A stretch of DNA of 25,928 nt from Bacillota bacterium (GCA_023435745.1 JAEZMD010000015.1:1-25928), one strand, 5' to 3'. Counted from the first letter of the stretch, positions 15,916-24,293 are shown. The notes: generated by a model from the letters alone, not told the origin. Program-made: numbers and translations.

Positions 15916-17028
15916 ATGGCAAGTGTAAAGCTTAAAAACGTCTACAAAAGATATGAGGGTGGCGTTACAGCTGTAAGCGATTTTAATCTGGACATTGAGG
16001 ACAAGGAGTTCATCATCCTCGTAGGGCCGTCCGGTTGTGGCAAAACGACGACTCTTAGAATGGTTGCAGGTCTGGAAGAAATCTCGGAAGGCGAGGTCTA
16101 CATCTCCGACAGACTGGTAAATGATGTGCAGCCAAAGGACAGAGACATTGCAATGGTTTTCCAGAACTACGCATTGTATCCGCATATGACCGTATTTGAT
16201 AACATGGCGTTCGGACTCAAACTGAGAAAGACTCCAAAGGATGAAATCAAAAAGAGAGTTCACGAAGCAGCTAAGATCCTTGAGATTGAGCATCTGCTTG
16301 ACAGAAAGCCGAAGGCTCTTTCCGGCGGTCAGAGACAGAGAGTCGCTCTTGGACGTGCTATTGTCCGTGACCCTAAAGTATTCCTCATGGACGAACCACT
16401 TTCCAACCTCGACGCAAAACTGAGAGTACAGATGAGACTTGAGATCACCAAGCTGCATCAGAGACTGAATACCACCTTCATCTATGTTACGCATGACCAG
16501 ACGGAAGCCTTGACCATGGGTACCAGGATCGTTGTTATGAAGGACGGCTTCATCCAGCAGGTGGACACTCCGACTTCACTTTATGACAAACCGGTCAACA
16601 TGTTTGTTGCAGGTTTCATAGGCAGCCCGCAGATGAACTTCATTAATGTTGTAATCGACAAGCGCGGGGAAGATTATTTCCTGAAGTTTGGTGAAAACGA
16701 AGTGAAGCTTCCTGAAGGCAAAGCCAAGAAGATCGAAGGCACAGACTATGTTGGCAAGGAAGTTGTTATGGGAATCAGACCGGAGTGTATGCATGATGAG
16801 GATGCTTTCATAGCGTCCATGCCTGACTCTGTTGTTACTGCCAATGTAGAAGTCGTTGAAATGCTTGGTTCAGAGACATTGCTGCACATGTTCATCGGTG
16901 ACGTGAGCTGCACAGCAAGAGTTGACCCGAGAACAAAGACAAGATCCGGCGATGTAATCAAGATCGCTATTGATACAAACAGAATCCATCTTTTTGATAA
17001 AGATACCGAAAAGACCATTGTGAACTAA
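15916..17028 (+). CDS. ugpC: Sugar ABC transporter ATPase, MsmX/UgpC type
   Basis: A 370-residue ATPase of the MalK/UgpC/MsmX group that powers carbohydrate importers from the cytoplasmic side. Walker A GPSGCGKTT (37-45), Q-loop FQNYALYPHM, signature LSGGQRQR (135-142), Walker B VFLMDEP with Glu160, and H-loop VTHDQTEA are all intact. The C-terminal regulatory/TOBE region runs from about 240 to the end. No permease or binding-protein gene is adjacent. This is typical of the solitary MsmX-type ATPases of Firmicutes that serve several sugar importers. GGGAGGGG lies 5 nt before the ATG; an upstream ATG at 15901 overlaps that site. Tandem terminators follow. Confidence 0.93.
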   Translation: MASVKLKNVYKRYEGGVTAVSDFNLDIEDKEFIILVGPSGCGKTTTLRMVAGLEEISEGEVYISDRLVNDVQPKDRDIAMVFQNYALYPHMTVFDNMAFGLKLRKTPKDEIKKRVHEAAKILEIEHLLDRKPKALSGGQRQRVALGRAIVRDPKVFLMDEPLSNLDAKLRVQMRLEITKLHQRLNTTFIYVTHDQTEALTMGTRIVVMKDGFIQQVDTPTSLYDKPVNMFVAGFIGSPQMNFINVVIDKRGEDYFLKFGENEVKLPEGKAKKIEGTDYVGKEVVMGIRPECMHDEDAFIASMPDSVVTANVEVVEMLGSETLLHMFIGDVSCTARVDPRTKTRSGDVIKIAIDTNRIHLFDKDTEKTIVN

Positions 17029-17042
17029 TAAGGAATTGTAAT

Positions 17043-17080
17043 AAAATCCTGGGAGTGTCAAGCTTCCGGGATTTTCTTTT
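17043..17080 (+). terminator. Intrinsic terminator after ugpC
   Basis: AAAATCCTGGGAG pairs with CTTCCGGGATTTT (13 bp with two G-U pairs) around a TGTCAAG loop, followed by CTTTT. It begins 14 nt after the stop. Confidence 0.9.
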
Positions 17081-17110
17081 ATAGTCATTCCGCCGTAACG
17101 GAATCTGACT

Positions 17111-17150
17111 AAAATCGAGTGGGGCTCGATGCCCCCGAGATTTTCTTTTA
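17111..17150 (+). terminator. Second, tandem terminator after ugpC
   Basis: AAAATC (17111-17116) pairs with GATTTT (17139-17144), and GGGGC with GCCCC around a TCGAT loop, then CTTTTA. It shares the ATTTTCTTTTATA tail with the first terminator 70 bp upstream. Confidence 0.72.
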
Positions 17151-17268
17151 TATTCCCGGATATTATAGTATAATGATTTTCATAGGTGTACGGATTTGAA
17201 CGTCCGAATGCAATGACAAGCCTGCATCAGGACAGTACCGGGATCATTTATCGGCGGGAGGAATTGAT

Positions 17269-18360
17269 TTGAAACTTATTCAGAACCTGATCAATCAAAT
17301 CGGTGAATTTGTGGACGGCTATATTGGTGTTATGGATGATACGGGGCTGATCCTTGGGTGCTCGGAGGAGTCACAGACCGGTACCAACCATCCGGCGGCG
17401 GCTGAGGTTCTGGAGGACAGGTCCATATTTCATGAAGCACAGGGGCAGCTGTTTCAAAAGGTATATATCAAGGCCAGACTGGAGTTCATCGTCTTTATTG
17501 CCGTAGAAGGGGAACAGAGCAGGCAGCTTCTTTCAATGCTGGCTGTTAATGTTTCAAATATCCGGAACTATTATGAGGAAAAGTTTGACCGTGCCAATTT
17601 TATCAAGAATATAATTACCGACAATATTTTGCCGGGAGACATCCAGTTGAAGGCCAAGGAACTGCACATTCCCTTCAATGTGTACCGGGCAGTTTTCCTT
17701 ATAAAGATAGAAGCGGTAAAGGAAATACAGTCTCATGAGGTTATACAGAGCCTTTTCCCGAAAAAATTGAGGGATTTTGTCATTGCGCTTGATGATGAAA
17801 GTACTGTTTTGATCAAAGAACTAAAAAGCGGAGATGACGTCAATGAGATTGACAAAACGGCCAAGGCCATCATAGACACGCTCAATACGGAAATCATGGT
17901 GAAGGCGCAGATTGGCATTGGTTCCATTGTCGACAGTGTGAGGGATATAGGACGTTCCTTTAAGGAAGCACAGACTGCGCTGCATATCGGAAGTATTTTC
18001 GAAAATGATAAAACCATCAGTAACTATAACAATCTGGGTATTGGCAGACTGATATACCAGCTGCCCACAACAATGTGCAAGCTCTTTTTGAAGGAGGTTT
18101 TCAAGGAAAATTCTCTGGACGCACTCGATCAGGAAACGATCCTTACGATTCAAAAATTCTTTGAAAACAATCTGAATGTCAGCGAGACTTCCAGACAGCT
18201 TTATGTTCACCGAAATACGCTGGTGTACAGGCTTGACAAGATTCAGAAGATAACGGGATTGGATCTGAGGAGCTTTGACGACGCCATTATTTTTAAAGTT
18301 TCCATGCTGGTGAAGAAGTATCTTGATAAGGCGGAAAACTTTAGCGGTGAATTTGTGTAG
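17269..18360 (+). CDS. CdaR/PucR family transcriptional regulator
   Basis: A 363-residue predicted DNA-binding regulator. The N-terminal part (about 1-110; NLINQIGEFVDGYIGVMDDTGLIL) resembles the sugar-diacid recognition domain of CdaR. The middle (about 130-260) looks like the GGDEF-derived PucR domain. The end has the PucR-type helix-turn-helix: NNLNVSETSRQLYVHRNTLV followed by YRLDKIQKITG (about 305-335). The effector is unknown; CdaR members sense glucarate/glycerate-type acids, but nothing nearby supports that. Start is TTG at 17269, 6 nt after GGGAGGA; no better ATG is available. It is a monocistronic gene between the ugpC terminators and ftsE. Confidence 0.85.
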   Translation: MKLIQNLINQIGEFVDGYIGVMDDTGLILGCSEESQTGTNHPAAAEVLEDRSIFHEAQGQLFQKVYIKARLEFIVFIAVEGEQSRQLLSMLAVNVSNIRNYYEEKFDRANFIKNIITDNILPGDIQLKAKELHIPFNVYRAVFLIKIEAVKEIQSHEVIQSLFPKKLRDFVIALDDESTVLIKELKSGDDVNEIDKTAKAIIDTLNTEIMVKAQIGIGSIVDSVRDIGRSFKEAQTALHIGSIFENDKTISNYNNLGIGRLIYQLPTTMCKLFLKEVFKENSLDALDQETILTIQKFFENNLNVSETSRQLYVHRNTLVYRLDKIQKITGLDLRSFDDAIIFKVSMLVKKYLDKAENFSGEFV

Positions 18361-18540
18361 CTCATATGACTGCCCTTAATATATTAAAATTCAGTAACAA
18401 GCAGGAATTGTAGCGGTTTTTGTAGAATAAAAGATGATAGCTATTTCATCAATACTACTGCGAAACAAACACTAGTTTATCGGTATTTATGAGCCTGAAT
18501 AAAATAATATGTTTCGCTGTAGTAACGGCTGGGGAGTGTT
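18361..18540. other. Intergenic region before ftsE with a long inverted repeat
   Basis: TACTACTGCGAAACA (18453-18467) and its near-complement TGTTTCGCTGTAGTA (18510-18524) match at 14 of 15 positions and enclose 42 bp of AT-rich sequence. The right arm ends 17-20 bp before the ftsE start. It could be an mRNA stem over the leader, an operator, or a small mobile-element relic. No convincing SigA promoter is seen here. Confidence 0.5.
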
Positions 18541-19251
18541 GTGGTGGTTGAACTAAAAAATGTAGCAAAAACATATCCCAATGGGACTGTTGCGCTTAGA
18601 GATGTAAATCTTAAAATAGAAAAAGGTGAATTTGTTTTTCTGGTAGGGCCAAGCGGTTCGGGGAAATCCACTCTTGTAAAGCTGATGCTAAGGGAGGAGG
18701 AAGTGACTGAGGGTGAGGTCTACGTTAACGGATATGATGTATCCTCCATGACGAGGCAGGAGGTGCCTTACCTGAGAAGGAGTCTGGGGTGTGTGTTTCA
18801 GGACTTCAGACTGCTGCCGAACAAGACGGTGTATGAAAATGTAGCATTTGCAATGATCATAACGGAAGCGCTTCCCAAGGAGATTCGAAGACAGGTGCCG
18901 ATGGCGCTTGCACTTGTCGGCCTCAGCAGGAAGGCAAATATGTATCCTAATCAGCTTTCAGGCGGAGAACAGCAAAGGGTGGCATTAGCCAGAGCGCTGG
19001 TCAACAATCCGTCGTTGCTGATTGCCGATGAGCCTACGGGTAACCTTGACCCGGAGATTTCCTGGGAAATAATGAAGCTGCTCAGTGAAGTGAATCACAG
19101 AGGGACGACAGTAGTTGTCGCCACACATGAAAAATCAATCGTTGACGAAATGAAAAAGCGCGTTGTCGCTATCAGCAAGGGCTTGATTGTAAGGGACCAG
19201 GAGAAAGGACAGTACAGGGATGAGGATAAGAACAGTCAGACATATCATTAA
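18541..19251 (+). CDS. ftsE: Cell-division ABC ATPase FtsE
   Basis: A 236-residue ATPase that pairs with FtsX at the membrane and drives peptidoglycan hydrolases rather than transport. Walker A GPSGSGKST (36-44), Q-loop VFQDFRLLPNKTVYENV, signature LSGGEQQR, Walker B LLIADEPTGNLD, and ATHEKSIVDEM with the H-loop His are present. Start is a GTG: two GTG codons are in tandem at 18541 and 18544, and the GGGGAG at 18531-18536 is better spaced for the second, so the true start may be 18544. ftsX begins inside its 3' end with a 32-bp overlap, indicating coupled translation. Confidence 0.96.
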   Translation: MVVELKNVAKTYPNGTVALRDVNLKIEKGEFVFLVGPSGSGKSTLVKLMLREEEVTEGEVYVNGYDVSSMTRQEVPYLRRSLGCVFQDFRLLPNKTVYENVAFAMIITEALPKEIRRQVPMALALVGLSRKANMYPNQLSGGEQQRVALARALVNNPSLLIADEPTGNLDPEISWEIMKLLSEVNHRGTTVVVATHEKSIVDEMKKRVVAISKGLIVRDQEKGQYRDEDKNSQTYH

Positions 19252-20119
19252 GGATGGATTTATAAATTCGTACAGAAATAAGCTGATGTCATTGGCATCG
19301 GTGATCATAGTGGTTGCATCGCTGATTGTTTTTGGTTTTTTCCTGTTGATTTCATTCAATCTCGAACTGAATGTTTCCTTATGGCAGGAACAGCCGCAGA
19401 TGGCGGTATTCTGCTATACCGAGCTGGATGATACACAGATACGGCGTGTTGAGGACAGCATAAAAAACAACGAGATGATCTCGGAGTATGAAAAAGTTTC
19501 CAAGGAACAGAATTTTCAAAAGGCAAAGGAAGAGCTGGGGAAGGGTTCAGATCTGCTCGATGGCTATGATGCTGATACATTCATGGTCTCTTTCGTTATC
19601 AAGCTGAAGGATCCGGCCTATAGTGAGGAAGTAGTGCAAACCCTCGAAAACACAAGCGGCGTTGAGAAGGTCAGCTATTCACAAAATACAATCGATGTTA
19701 TTTCCCGGATTGCCTATTGGATCAAGCTCGGTTCAAGTGTTATGGTGATAATATTTTTAATCGTTTCTGTATTTATTATTTCCAATACAATCAAGCTGAC
19801 CGTATTTGCAAGACGCAAGGAGATAAACATCATGAAATATATTGGCGCGACAGATTGGTTTATACGCTGGCCTTTTGTTGTGGAAGGTGTTATAATAAGT
19901 ACTATTGGTGCAATTATTGCATTTATACTCTCGGCATATGGTTATAATATGATGCAGGATAGATTTTCCCAGGATATGTTTCTTGCGCAATCACAACTGC
20001 TGCAGTTAATCGAGATCAAGGATGTATGGTCACAGCTACTTTTATCTTACCTTGCGATCGGCTCTGTTGTGGGAATGATCGGGAGTTTTCTCTCGATACG
20101 CAGACACCTTAGGGTGTAA
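19220..20119 (+). CDS. ftsX: Cell-division ABC transporter permease FtsX
   Basis: A 299-residue membrane protein with the FtsX layout: a short cytoplasmic N-terminus (RTVRHIIKDGFINSYRNK), TM1 at about 23-47, an extracellular domain at about 50-165 that contacts the hydrolase, then TM2 (about 172-193), TM3 (about 219-240) and TM4 (about 274-294). The motif ISNTIKLTVFARRKEINIMKYIGAT (quoted in part: VFARRKEINIMKYIG) is the conserved cytoplasmic loop. It overlaps ftsE by 32 bp, and an AAAGGA precedes the ATG. The adjacent M23 protein is the likely partner. Confidence 0.96.
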   Translation: MRIRTVRHIIKDGFINSYRNKLMSLASVIIVVASLIVFGFFLLISFNLELNVSLWQEQPQMAVFCYTELDDTQIRRVEDSIKNNEMISEYEKVSKEQNFQKAKEELGKGSDLLDGYDADTFMVSFVIKLKDPAYSEEVVQTLENTSGVEKVSYSQNTIDVISRIAYWIKLGSSVMVIIFLIVSVFIISNTIKLTVFARRKEINIMKYIGATDWFIRWPFVVEGVIISTIGAIIAFILSAYGYNMMQDRFSQDMFLAQSQLLQLIEIKDVWSQLLLSYLAIGSVVGMIGSFLSIRRHLRV

Positions 20120-20187
20120 AAGGAACGTCAGCGTTGGGATGTGGGTTAGCCCGCAAAGATTTTGATAATCGTATGGAGGTTTGAATT

Positions 20188-21333
20188 GTGAAGAGATTAG
20201 CAATCTTAACACTTATCGTGGCTATACTGGCAACATTATGGATGCCGGTCATGGCCGGAAATGATCTGGAACAGGCGAAGAGTGCAAAATCATCGGCGGA
20301 TAGCCGGATCAATGAGTTGAAAAAGAAACAGCAGCAGGAATTAAAGGAAAAAGCTGCGCTTGAAAGTGAAAGCAAGAAATTAGTAAATGAACACGCTTCG
20401 GAAGCAAACGCTTACGAGGAGCTCCTCAATCAGATCAGCGGAGCGGAGGAAAACCTCAGGCAGACAGAGCAGGCTCTTGCCGAAGCAATTAACAATTACA
20501 ATCATCAGTATGAACTTGTTGCTGTCAGGCTAAAGGTAATGCATCAGAATTCCAGTATCACCAAGCTGGATACATTACTGGCGTCAAAGAGCATAGTGGA
20601 GTTTTATGAACGCCTGCACTACATGCAGATTATTTCCGAGAATGACAATAAAATGATAGAGGATCTGGAAGCTGCCAAACAGGATGTGGAGTATAAAAAG
20701 CAGCTTCAGCAGGAAGCCAAGGCGCTTCTGGAACAGAAAGCCGGTGAAAAGCAGCAAAGACTGGAGCAGTTAAAGAATTCCCGTGCAGAGGTCGAAGGCG
20801 AACTGGCCAAAACCAAAACGGAACTTGCTAAGCTGGAGAAGGAGATAGATAAACAGATCGCTGAGTCCAAAAGGCTGCAAAGCGTTATCAAGAACCTTTC
20901 CTCCAAAAAGAAATACGTGGGCGGCACCATGGTATGGCCGTGCTCCAGTTCGTACACTGTGACCTCTTCTTTTGGAATGAGGAAGCATCCGATTCTCAGA
21001 AAGTACAAAATGCATACGGGTATCGACATAGGAGCCAGCAAAGGCACATCTATCGTTGCCGCCAACAGCGGCACTGTCATCATGGCGCAGTATGATAAAA
21101 GCGGCGGCTACGGCAACATGGTCGTCATTGACCACGGCGATGGCATTACAACATTATATGCCCATGCAAGCAAGCTTTGCGTCAAGGTCAAGGATGAAGT
21201 GAAGGCCGGCGAGGTTATAGCAAAGGTTGGCAGCACAGGTTTATCTACAGGCAATCACCTTCACTTTGAGGTCAGGGTAAACGGTGAACCCAAAAACCCG
21301 CTGTCATCATCGTACTTGGGTAAAAAGCAGTAA
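20188..21333 (+). CDS. Secreted coiled-coil M23 (LytM) peptidase, EnvC/CwlO/PcsB-like partner of FtsEX
   Basis: A 381-residue exported protein. It has a signal peptide (1-23, KRLAILTLIVAILATLWMPV then cleavage after MA) and a long coiled coil (about 25-245, rich in K/E/Q with heptads). A LytM metallopeptidase domain runs from about 255 to 375 with zinc ligands and catalytic residues His276 and Asp280 in MHTGIDIG, and His357 and His359 in NHLHFE. All are intact, so this is likely an active peptidoglycan endopeptidase, unlike EnvC. In FtsEX systems such coiled-coil proteins are positioned and activated by FtsX. GGAGG precedes a GTG start at 20188. It lies 68 bp after ftsX, probably in the same operon. 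Confidence 0.93.
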   Translation: MKRLAILTLIVAILATLWMPVMAGNDLEQAKSAKSSADSRINELKKKQQQELKEKAALESESKKLVNEHASEANAYEELLNQISGAEENLRQTEQALAEAINNYNHQYELVAVRLKVMHQNSSITKLDTLLASKSIVEFYERLHYMQIISENDNKMIEDLEAAKQDVEYKKQLQQEAKALLEQKAGEKQQRLEQLKNSRAEVEGELAKTKTELAKLEKEIDKQIAESKRLQSVIKNLSSKKKYVGGTMVWPCSSSYTVTSSFGMRKHPILRKYKMHTGIDIGASKGTSIVAANSGTVIMAQYDKSGGYGNMVVIDHGDGITTLYAHASKLCVKVKDEVKAGEVIAKVGSTGLSTGNHLHFEVRVNGEPKNPLSSSYLGKKQ

Positions 21334-21492
21334 TAAGCGGGAAGATATGATATTATAGGATCATAGATATAATACACCAGAAATTTCATATCGAAATAGT
21401 TATTCAGAATAGACTCGGTGTAAAATCCGGGTTTATTTGTTTTACAGGGCGCATAAGATATATTGGATTGATGCTTCCAAGGAGCGTGCAAA

Positions 21493-22734
21493 ATGGATAA
21501 AAAATTCTCGATCAGGCAGGTGGCTGCAATTGTTATGACGGCGGTAGTGATCACCGCTTGTTTAACAGTCATGACACTGCATTCATTGAATTCCATTAAA
21601 AACAGATACGTCATCAGCTTTGATGCGGATGAGATCAGCTATGAGAACATCAGAAAGTTCAATCAGGTCAGAAATATTCTGAAAAAGGATTATTATCTGG
21701 AAGTAGATGAAAACCAGCTAATTGAAGGTGCGGTTGCAGGTCTTGCCGAATCGCTAAATGACCCGTATACAGTTTACTTTGATAAGGATCGGATGAAGTC
21801 CTTTTTGGAAAAGTCCGAGGGAAGCTACGTGGGCATAGGCGTTACTGTCAATGTGGATGAAAAGGGTTTGTTGACAGTGATTGAGCCGGGTGAGGATTCT
21901 CCTGCGGCAGAAGCGGGTATGAAGAAGGGTGACAAGATCGTCAAGGTTGGCGACACTGACGTGACAGCTATAAGTGATGAAAACATGGTCATTAGCATGA
22001 TTAAGGGAACAGAGAACACCAAGGTGAAAATAACGGTATACCGTCCGGATGAAGATATATATAGGCAGTTTGAAATCACCAGGAGGCGGATTAAGGCATC
22101 CAATATTAAAAGCGAGATCATTGAGGGAGATATAGGATATATCAAGCTTGTGATGTTTGACAATGAGATCGCCAATTATTTTAAAGGCCATTTGAATAAG
22201 CTGATCCAAAATGGCATCCATGGGCTGGTTATCGATCTGAGGGATAATCCGGGCGGTTCGTATGAGCAGGTGGTAGAAATAGCCGATGCTTTGCTTCCTG
22301 AAGGAACCATCGTTTATACGGAGAACCGGGAAGGCAAAAGAGAATATAAAAATTCCAACAAAGCGCATTTTGATCTGCCGCTAGCCATTCTGACCAATGG
22401 AAACAGTGCCAGCGCTTCGGAGATACTTGCCGGGGCTGTCAAGGACCATGGCAGGGGTACTTTGGTGGGCACTAAGACGTTTGGGAAGGGACTTGTACAG
22501 GAACTGAAGATTCTGGAGGATAATTCGGGGATCAAGGTGACAATATCGAGATACTTTACCCCATCAGGTGTGTGTATCCACGGAACCGGGATTTCTCCGG
22601 ACATTGAAGTGGATGTGATGAGCGACTACAGGAGCCTTCCGGCTTCTCAGATACCTCGGGCAAGGGATATCCAGCTTCAATCCGCGATAGAAGCTGTAAA
22701 AGGTAAAATAGAAGTGAAACGTATAAAAGGATGA
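21493..22734 (+). CDS. Carboxy-terminal processing protease (S41, CtpA type)
   Basis: A 413-residue membrane-anchored serine protease. An N-terminal hydrophobic anchor (about 8-30) precedes a linker, a PDZ domain (about 112-195; SYVGIGVTVN, then SPAAEAGMKKGDKIVKVG) and the S41 catalytic domain with VIDLRDNPGGSY. The Ser/Lys/Gln set is intact: Ser307 in NSASASEI, Lys332 and Gln336 in TFGKGLVQ. It acts outside the membrane on C-termini of exported or membrane proteins; in spore formers, CtpB-type relatives process sporulation signalling proteins. AAGGAG lies 8 nt before the ATG. It sits 159 bp after the M23 gene. Confidence 0.93.
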   Translation: MDKKFSIRQVAAIVMTAVVITACLTVMTLHSLNSIKNRYVISFDADEISYENIRKFNQVRNILKKDYYLEVDENQLIEGAVAGLAESLNDPYTVYFDKDRMKSFLEKSEGSYVGIGVTVNVDEKGLLTVIEPGEDSPAAEAGMKKGDKIVKVGDTDVTAISDENMVISMIKGTENTKVKITVYRPDEDIYRQFEITRRRIKASNIKSEIIEGDIGYIKLVMFDNEIANYFKGHLNKLIQNGIHGLVIDLRDNPGGSYEQVVEIADALLPEGTIVYTENREGKREYKNSNKAHFDLPLAILTNGNSASASEILAGAVKDHGRGTLVGTKTFGKGLVQELKILEDNSGIKVTISRYFTPSGVCIHGTGISPDIEVDVMSDYRSLPASQIPRARDIQLQSAIEAVKGKIEVKRIKG

Positions 22735-22785
22735 ATTCTCCACAAAATACCTATATAGAGTTACAACGGATGGAGAGGTGTGGAG

Positions 22786-22953
22786 ATGAAAAAAAATCAA
22801 GAGCTGTTGAAATTTGAAATAGCAAATGAGCTTGGGCTTGCAGAGAAGGTCCTCAAACTTGGTTGGAAAAGCCTGTCGGCTAAAGAGACAGGCAAGATTG
22901 GCGGTCTTGTTTCCAAGAGGAAGAAATCCATGAAAGAAGGAGTGGAGGGCTGA
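22786..22953 (+). CDS. Small acid-soluble spore protein, alpha/beta type
   Basis: A 55-residue protein. Two family signatures are recognisable: FEIANELGL near residue 10 and the LSAKETGKIGGLVSKRKK block at 30-47, corresponding to the L-T/S-A/S-R/K-E-x-G-x-I/V-G-G segment that binds DNA. The usual germination-protease pentapeptide is less clear, so it may be a minor SspF-like member. Such proteins coat and protect spore DNA and are made in the forespore. GAGAGGTG precedes the ATG. It lies 51 bp after the S41 protease gene; I could not confirm a SigG promoter. Confidence 0.78.
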   Translation: MKKNQELLKFEIANELGLAEKVLKLGWKSLSAKETGKIGGLVSKRKKSMKEGVEG

Positions 22954-22988
22954 CAGGGACACAGGTCAAGCGACTGTTCAAGCGCCGT

Positions 22989-23032
22989 CAGTGATGTCTA
23001 TTCCGGTTCCGATTACAGACGTCTGCTTTTTT
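22989..23032 (+). terminator. Possible terminator after the spore-protein gene
   Basis: CAG (22989-22991) and GTCT (22996-22999) can pair with AGAC (23017-23020) and CTG (23023-23025), followed by CTTTTTT ending at 23032. The stem is interrupted, so confidence is modest; the T run is clear. Confidence 0.45.
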
Positions 23033-23051
23033 GTGGTAAAATGGTGGTGAG

Positions 23052-23801
23052 GTGATTACCATCTATAAAGATTTTGCATTCTTATATGACAAGTTGATGT
23101 GGGATGTAGATTATTCACAATGGGCGGACTACATCATTCAGTTGTTTGAACGGAACGGAGCGAAACCGGAACTGATCGCAGATCTGGGTTGTGGTACGGG
23201 GAGCTTTTGCCTTGAGATGGCAAAGCGTGGATATGAGATGATTGGGATAGATCAGTCTGTTGAGATGCTGGGCTGCGCGAAGCAGAAGGCGTTGGAAGCC
23301 GGAGCTGACATTCTCTGGCTGAATCAGGATATGACCTCCTTTGAGCTGTACGGCACAGTGGACGCCGTAACCTGTCTTATGGACAGTGTAAATTATGTGA
23401 CTTACAAGAGGGATTTAAAGCGCCTTTTCAAGCTAGTAAACAATTATCTCAACCCGGCGGGATTATTTATATTTGACATAAACTCCCCCTACAAATTTGA
23501 GAATATTTTTTCAGCAAATGTATTTTATGAGACGGATCGTGAAGTGTCATATATTTGGCAAAACCACTATGATAAGCCGAAAAAATTGTGCAGATTCGAT
23601 CTGTCATTTTTTGTTCTGCAGGAAGAATGCTATAGAAGGTTTGATGAAGTCCATTACGAGAGATGCTACGAAATTCTGGAACTATCTGATATGATTGAGC
23701 TGGCAGGTCTTGAGATCTGCTCCGTATACGGGGCGTTTAAGTTTAAAAGACCGTCAAAGAAAAGCGAGAGATTGTTCTTTGTATGTAAAAAGACAGGATA
23801 A
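23052..23801 (+). CDS. Class I SAM-dependent methyltransferase
   Basis: A 249-residue cytoplasmic methyltransferase of the Rossmann-fold type. Motif I is ADLGCGTGSFCLEMAKRG (about 43-60), followed by an acidic motif II at MIGIDQSVEML and LNQDMTSFEL for the adenine-binding Asp. The N-terminal YKDFAFLYDKLMWDVDY matches small clostridial methyltransferases often annotated only as 'class I SAM'. The substrate is unknown. The only conventional in-frame start is the GTG at 23052, whose spacing to an upstream GGTGG is short. Homologues would be expected to begin near the Ile-Tyr-Lys at codons 4-6, so an atypical start is possible. Confidence 0.86.
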   Translation: MITIYKDFAFLYDKLMWDVDYSQWADYIIQLFERNGAKPELIADLGCGTGSFCLEMAKRGYEMIGIDQSVEMLGCAKQKALEAGADILWLNQDMTSFELYGTVDAVTCLMDSVNYVTYKRDLKRLFKLVNNYLNPAGLFIFDINSPYKFENIFSANVFYETDREVSYIWQNHYDKPKKLCRFDLSFFVLQEECYRRFDEVHYERCYEILELSDMIELAGLEICSVYGAFKFKRPSKKSERLFFVCKKTG

Positions 23802-24013
23802 TATTGTATGACAATTATTTGAATAGTTTTTTAAAATGGTGGTAATATAATGTTACAATATGTTTATGGTAAACTTTTATGAGTTGTCATTGTACAGATT
23901 ATGTAATCTGAATCATTGACAAGCTATGAAAGAATGTGTTAAACTTATTAAGGCTTGGCAAAATGAGCACATAGTGCCGCCAAGCCCAAGTTAAATTATG
24001 GAGGTTTTACGTA
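23802..24013 (+). promoter_or_regulatory. Leader region of the cold-shock gene: promoter and hairpin
   Basis: TTGACA (23916-23921), an 18-nt spacer and TAAACT (23940-23945) form a plausible promoter. The leader carries a perfect 8-bp stem GGCTTGGC (23952-23959) with GCCAAGCC (23979-23986), holding an inner GCAC-ATA-GTGC hairpin. GGAGG then precedes the ATG at 24014. Structured leaders are common before cold-shock genes and can change with temperature. The AT-rich part 23802-23915 shows nothing else I can name. Confidence 0.6.
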
Positions 24014-24217
24014 ATGGAAAGAGGAAGAGTTAAGTGGTTTAATGCTGAGAAGGGCTTTGGTTTCATTGAAAGAGACAACGGAAACGACGTTTTCGTTCAT
24101 TTTTCAGCAATCACCATGGATGGGTTCAAGACCCTCGAAGAAGGCGCTGAAGTAGAGTTTGATGTTGTTGAGGGTGCAAAGGGACCTCAGGCTGCAAATG
24201 TCTCAAAGGCTATGTAA
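24014..24217 (+). CDS. Cold-shock protein (CspA/CspB family)
   Basis: A 67-residue single cold-shock domain that binds single-stranded RNA and DNA and acts as an RNA chaperone. The nucleic-acid-binding motifs are intact: VKWFNAEKGFGFI (7-19, containing RNP1) and DVFVHFSAI (25-33, containing RNP2). Length is typical. GGAGG lies 9 nt before the ATG. It has its own promoter, leader hairpin and terminator, so it is a monocistronic unit. Confidence 0.97.
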   Translation: MERGRVKWFNAEKGFGFIERDNGNDVFVHFSAITMDGFKTLEEGAEVEFDVVEGAKGPQAANVSKAM

Positions 24218-24263
24218 TTAAAGTTTTTACAACTTTAACATAAAGCTAGTCAGCATACAGGAA

Positions 24264-24293
24264 CCTCGATATTTTAATATCGGGGTTTTTGTT
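24264..24293 (+). terminator. Intrinsic terminator of the cold-shock gene
   Basis: CCTCGATATT pairs with AATATCGGGG (24264-24285, one G-U) around a very short loop, followed by TTTTTGTTT. It lies 46 nt after the stop codon. Confidence 0.9.

Noticed and set aside
15841..16494. 217-codon minus-strand open frame opposite the ABC ATPase
   Set aside because: It overlaps the Walker A to Walker B region of a clear ABC ATPase and the promoter; no ribosome binding site or recognisable domain.
21754..22368. 204-codon minus-strand open frame opposite the S41 protease
   Set aside because: It is the shadow of the PDZ and catalytic regions; no protein features of its own.
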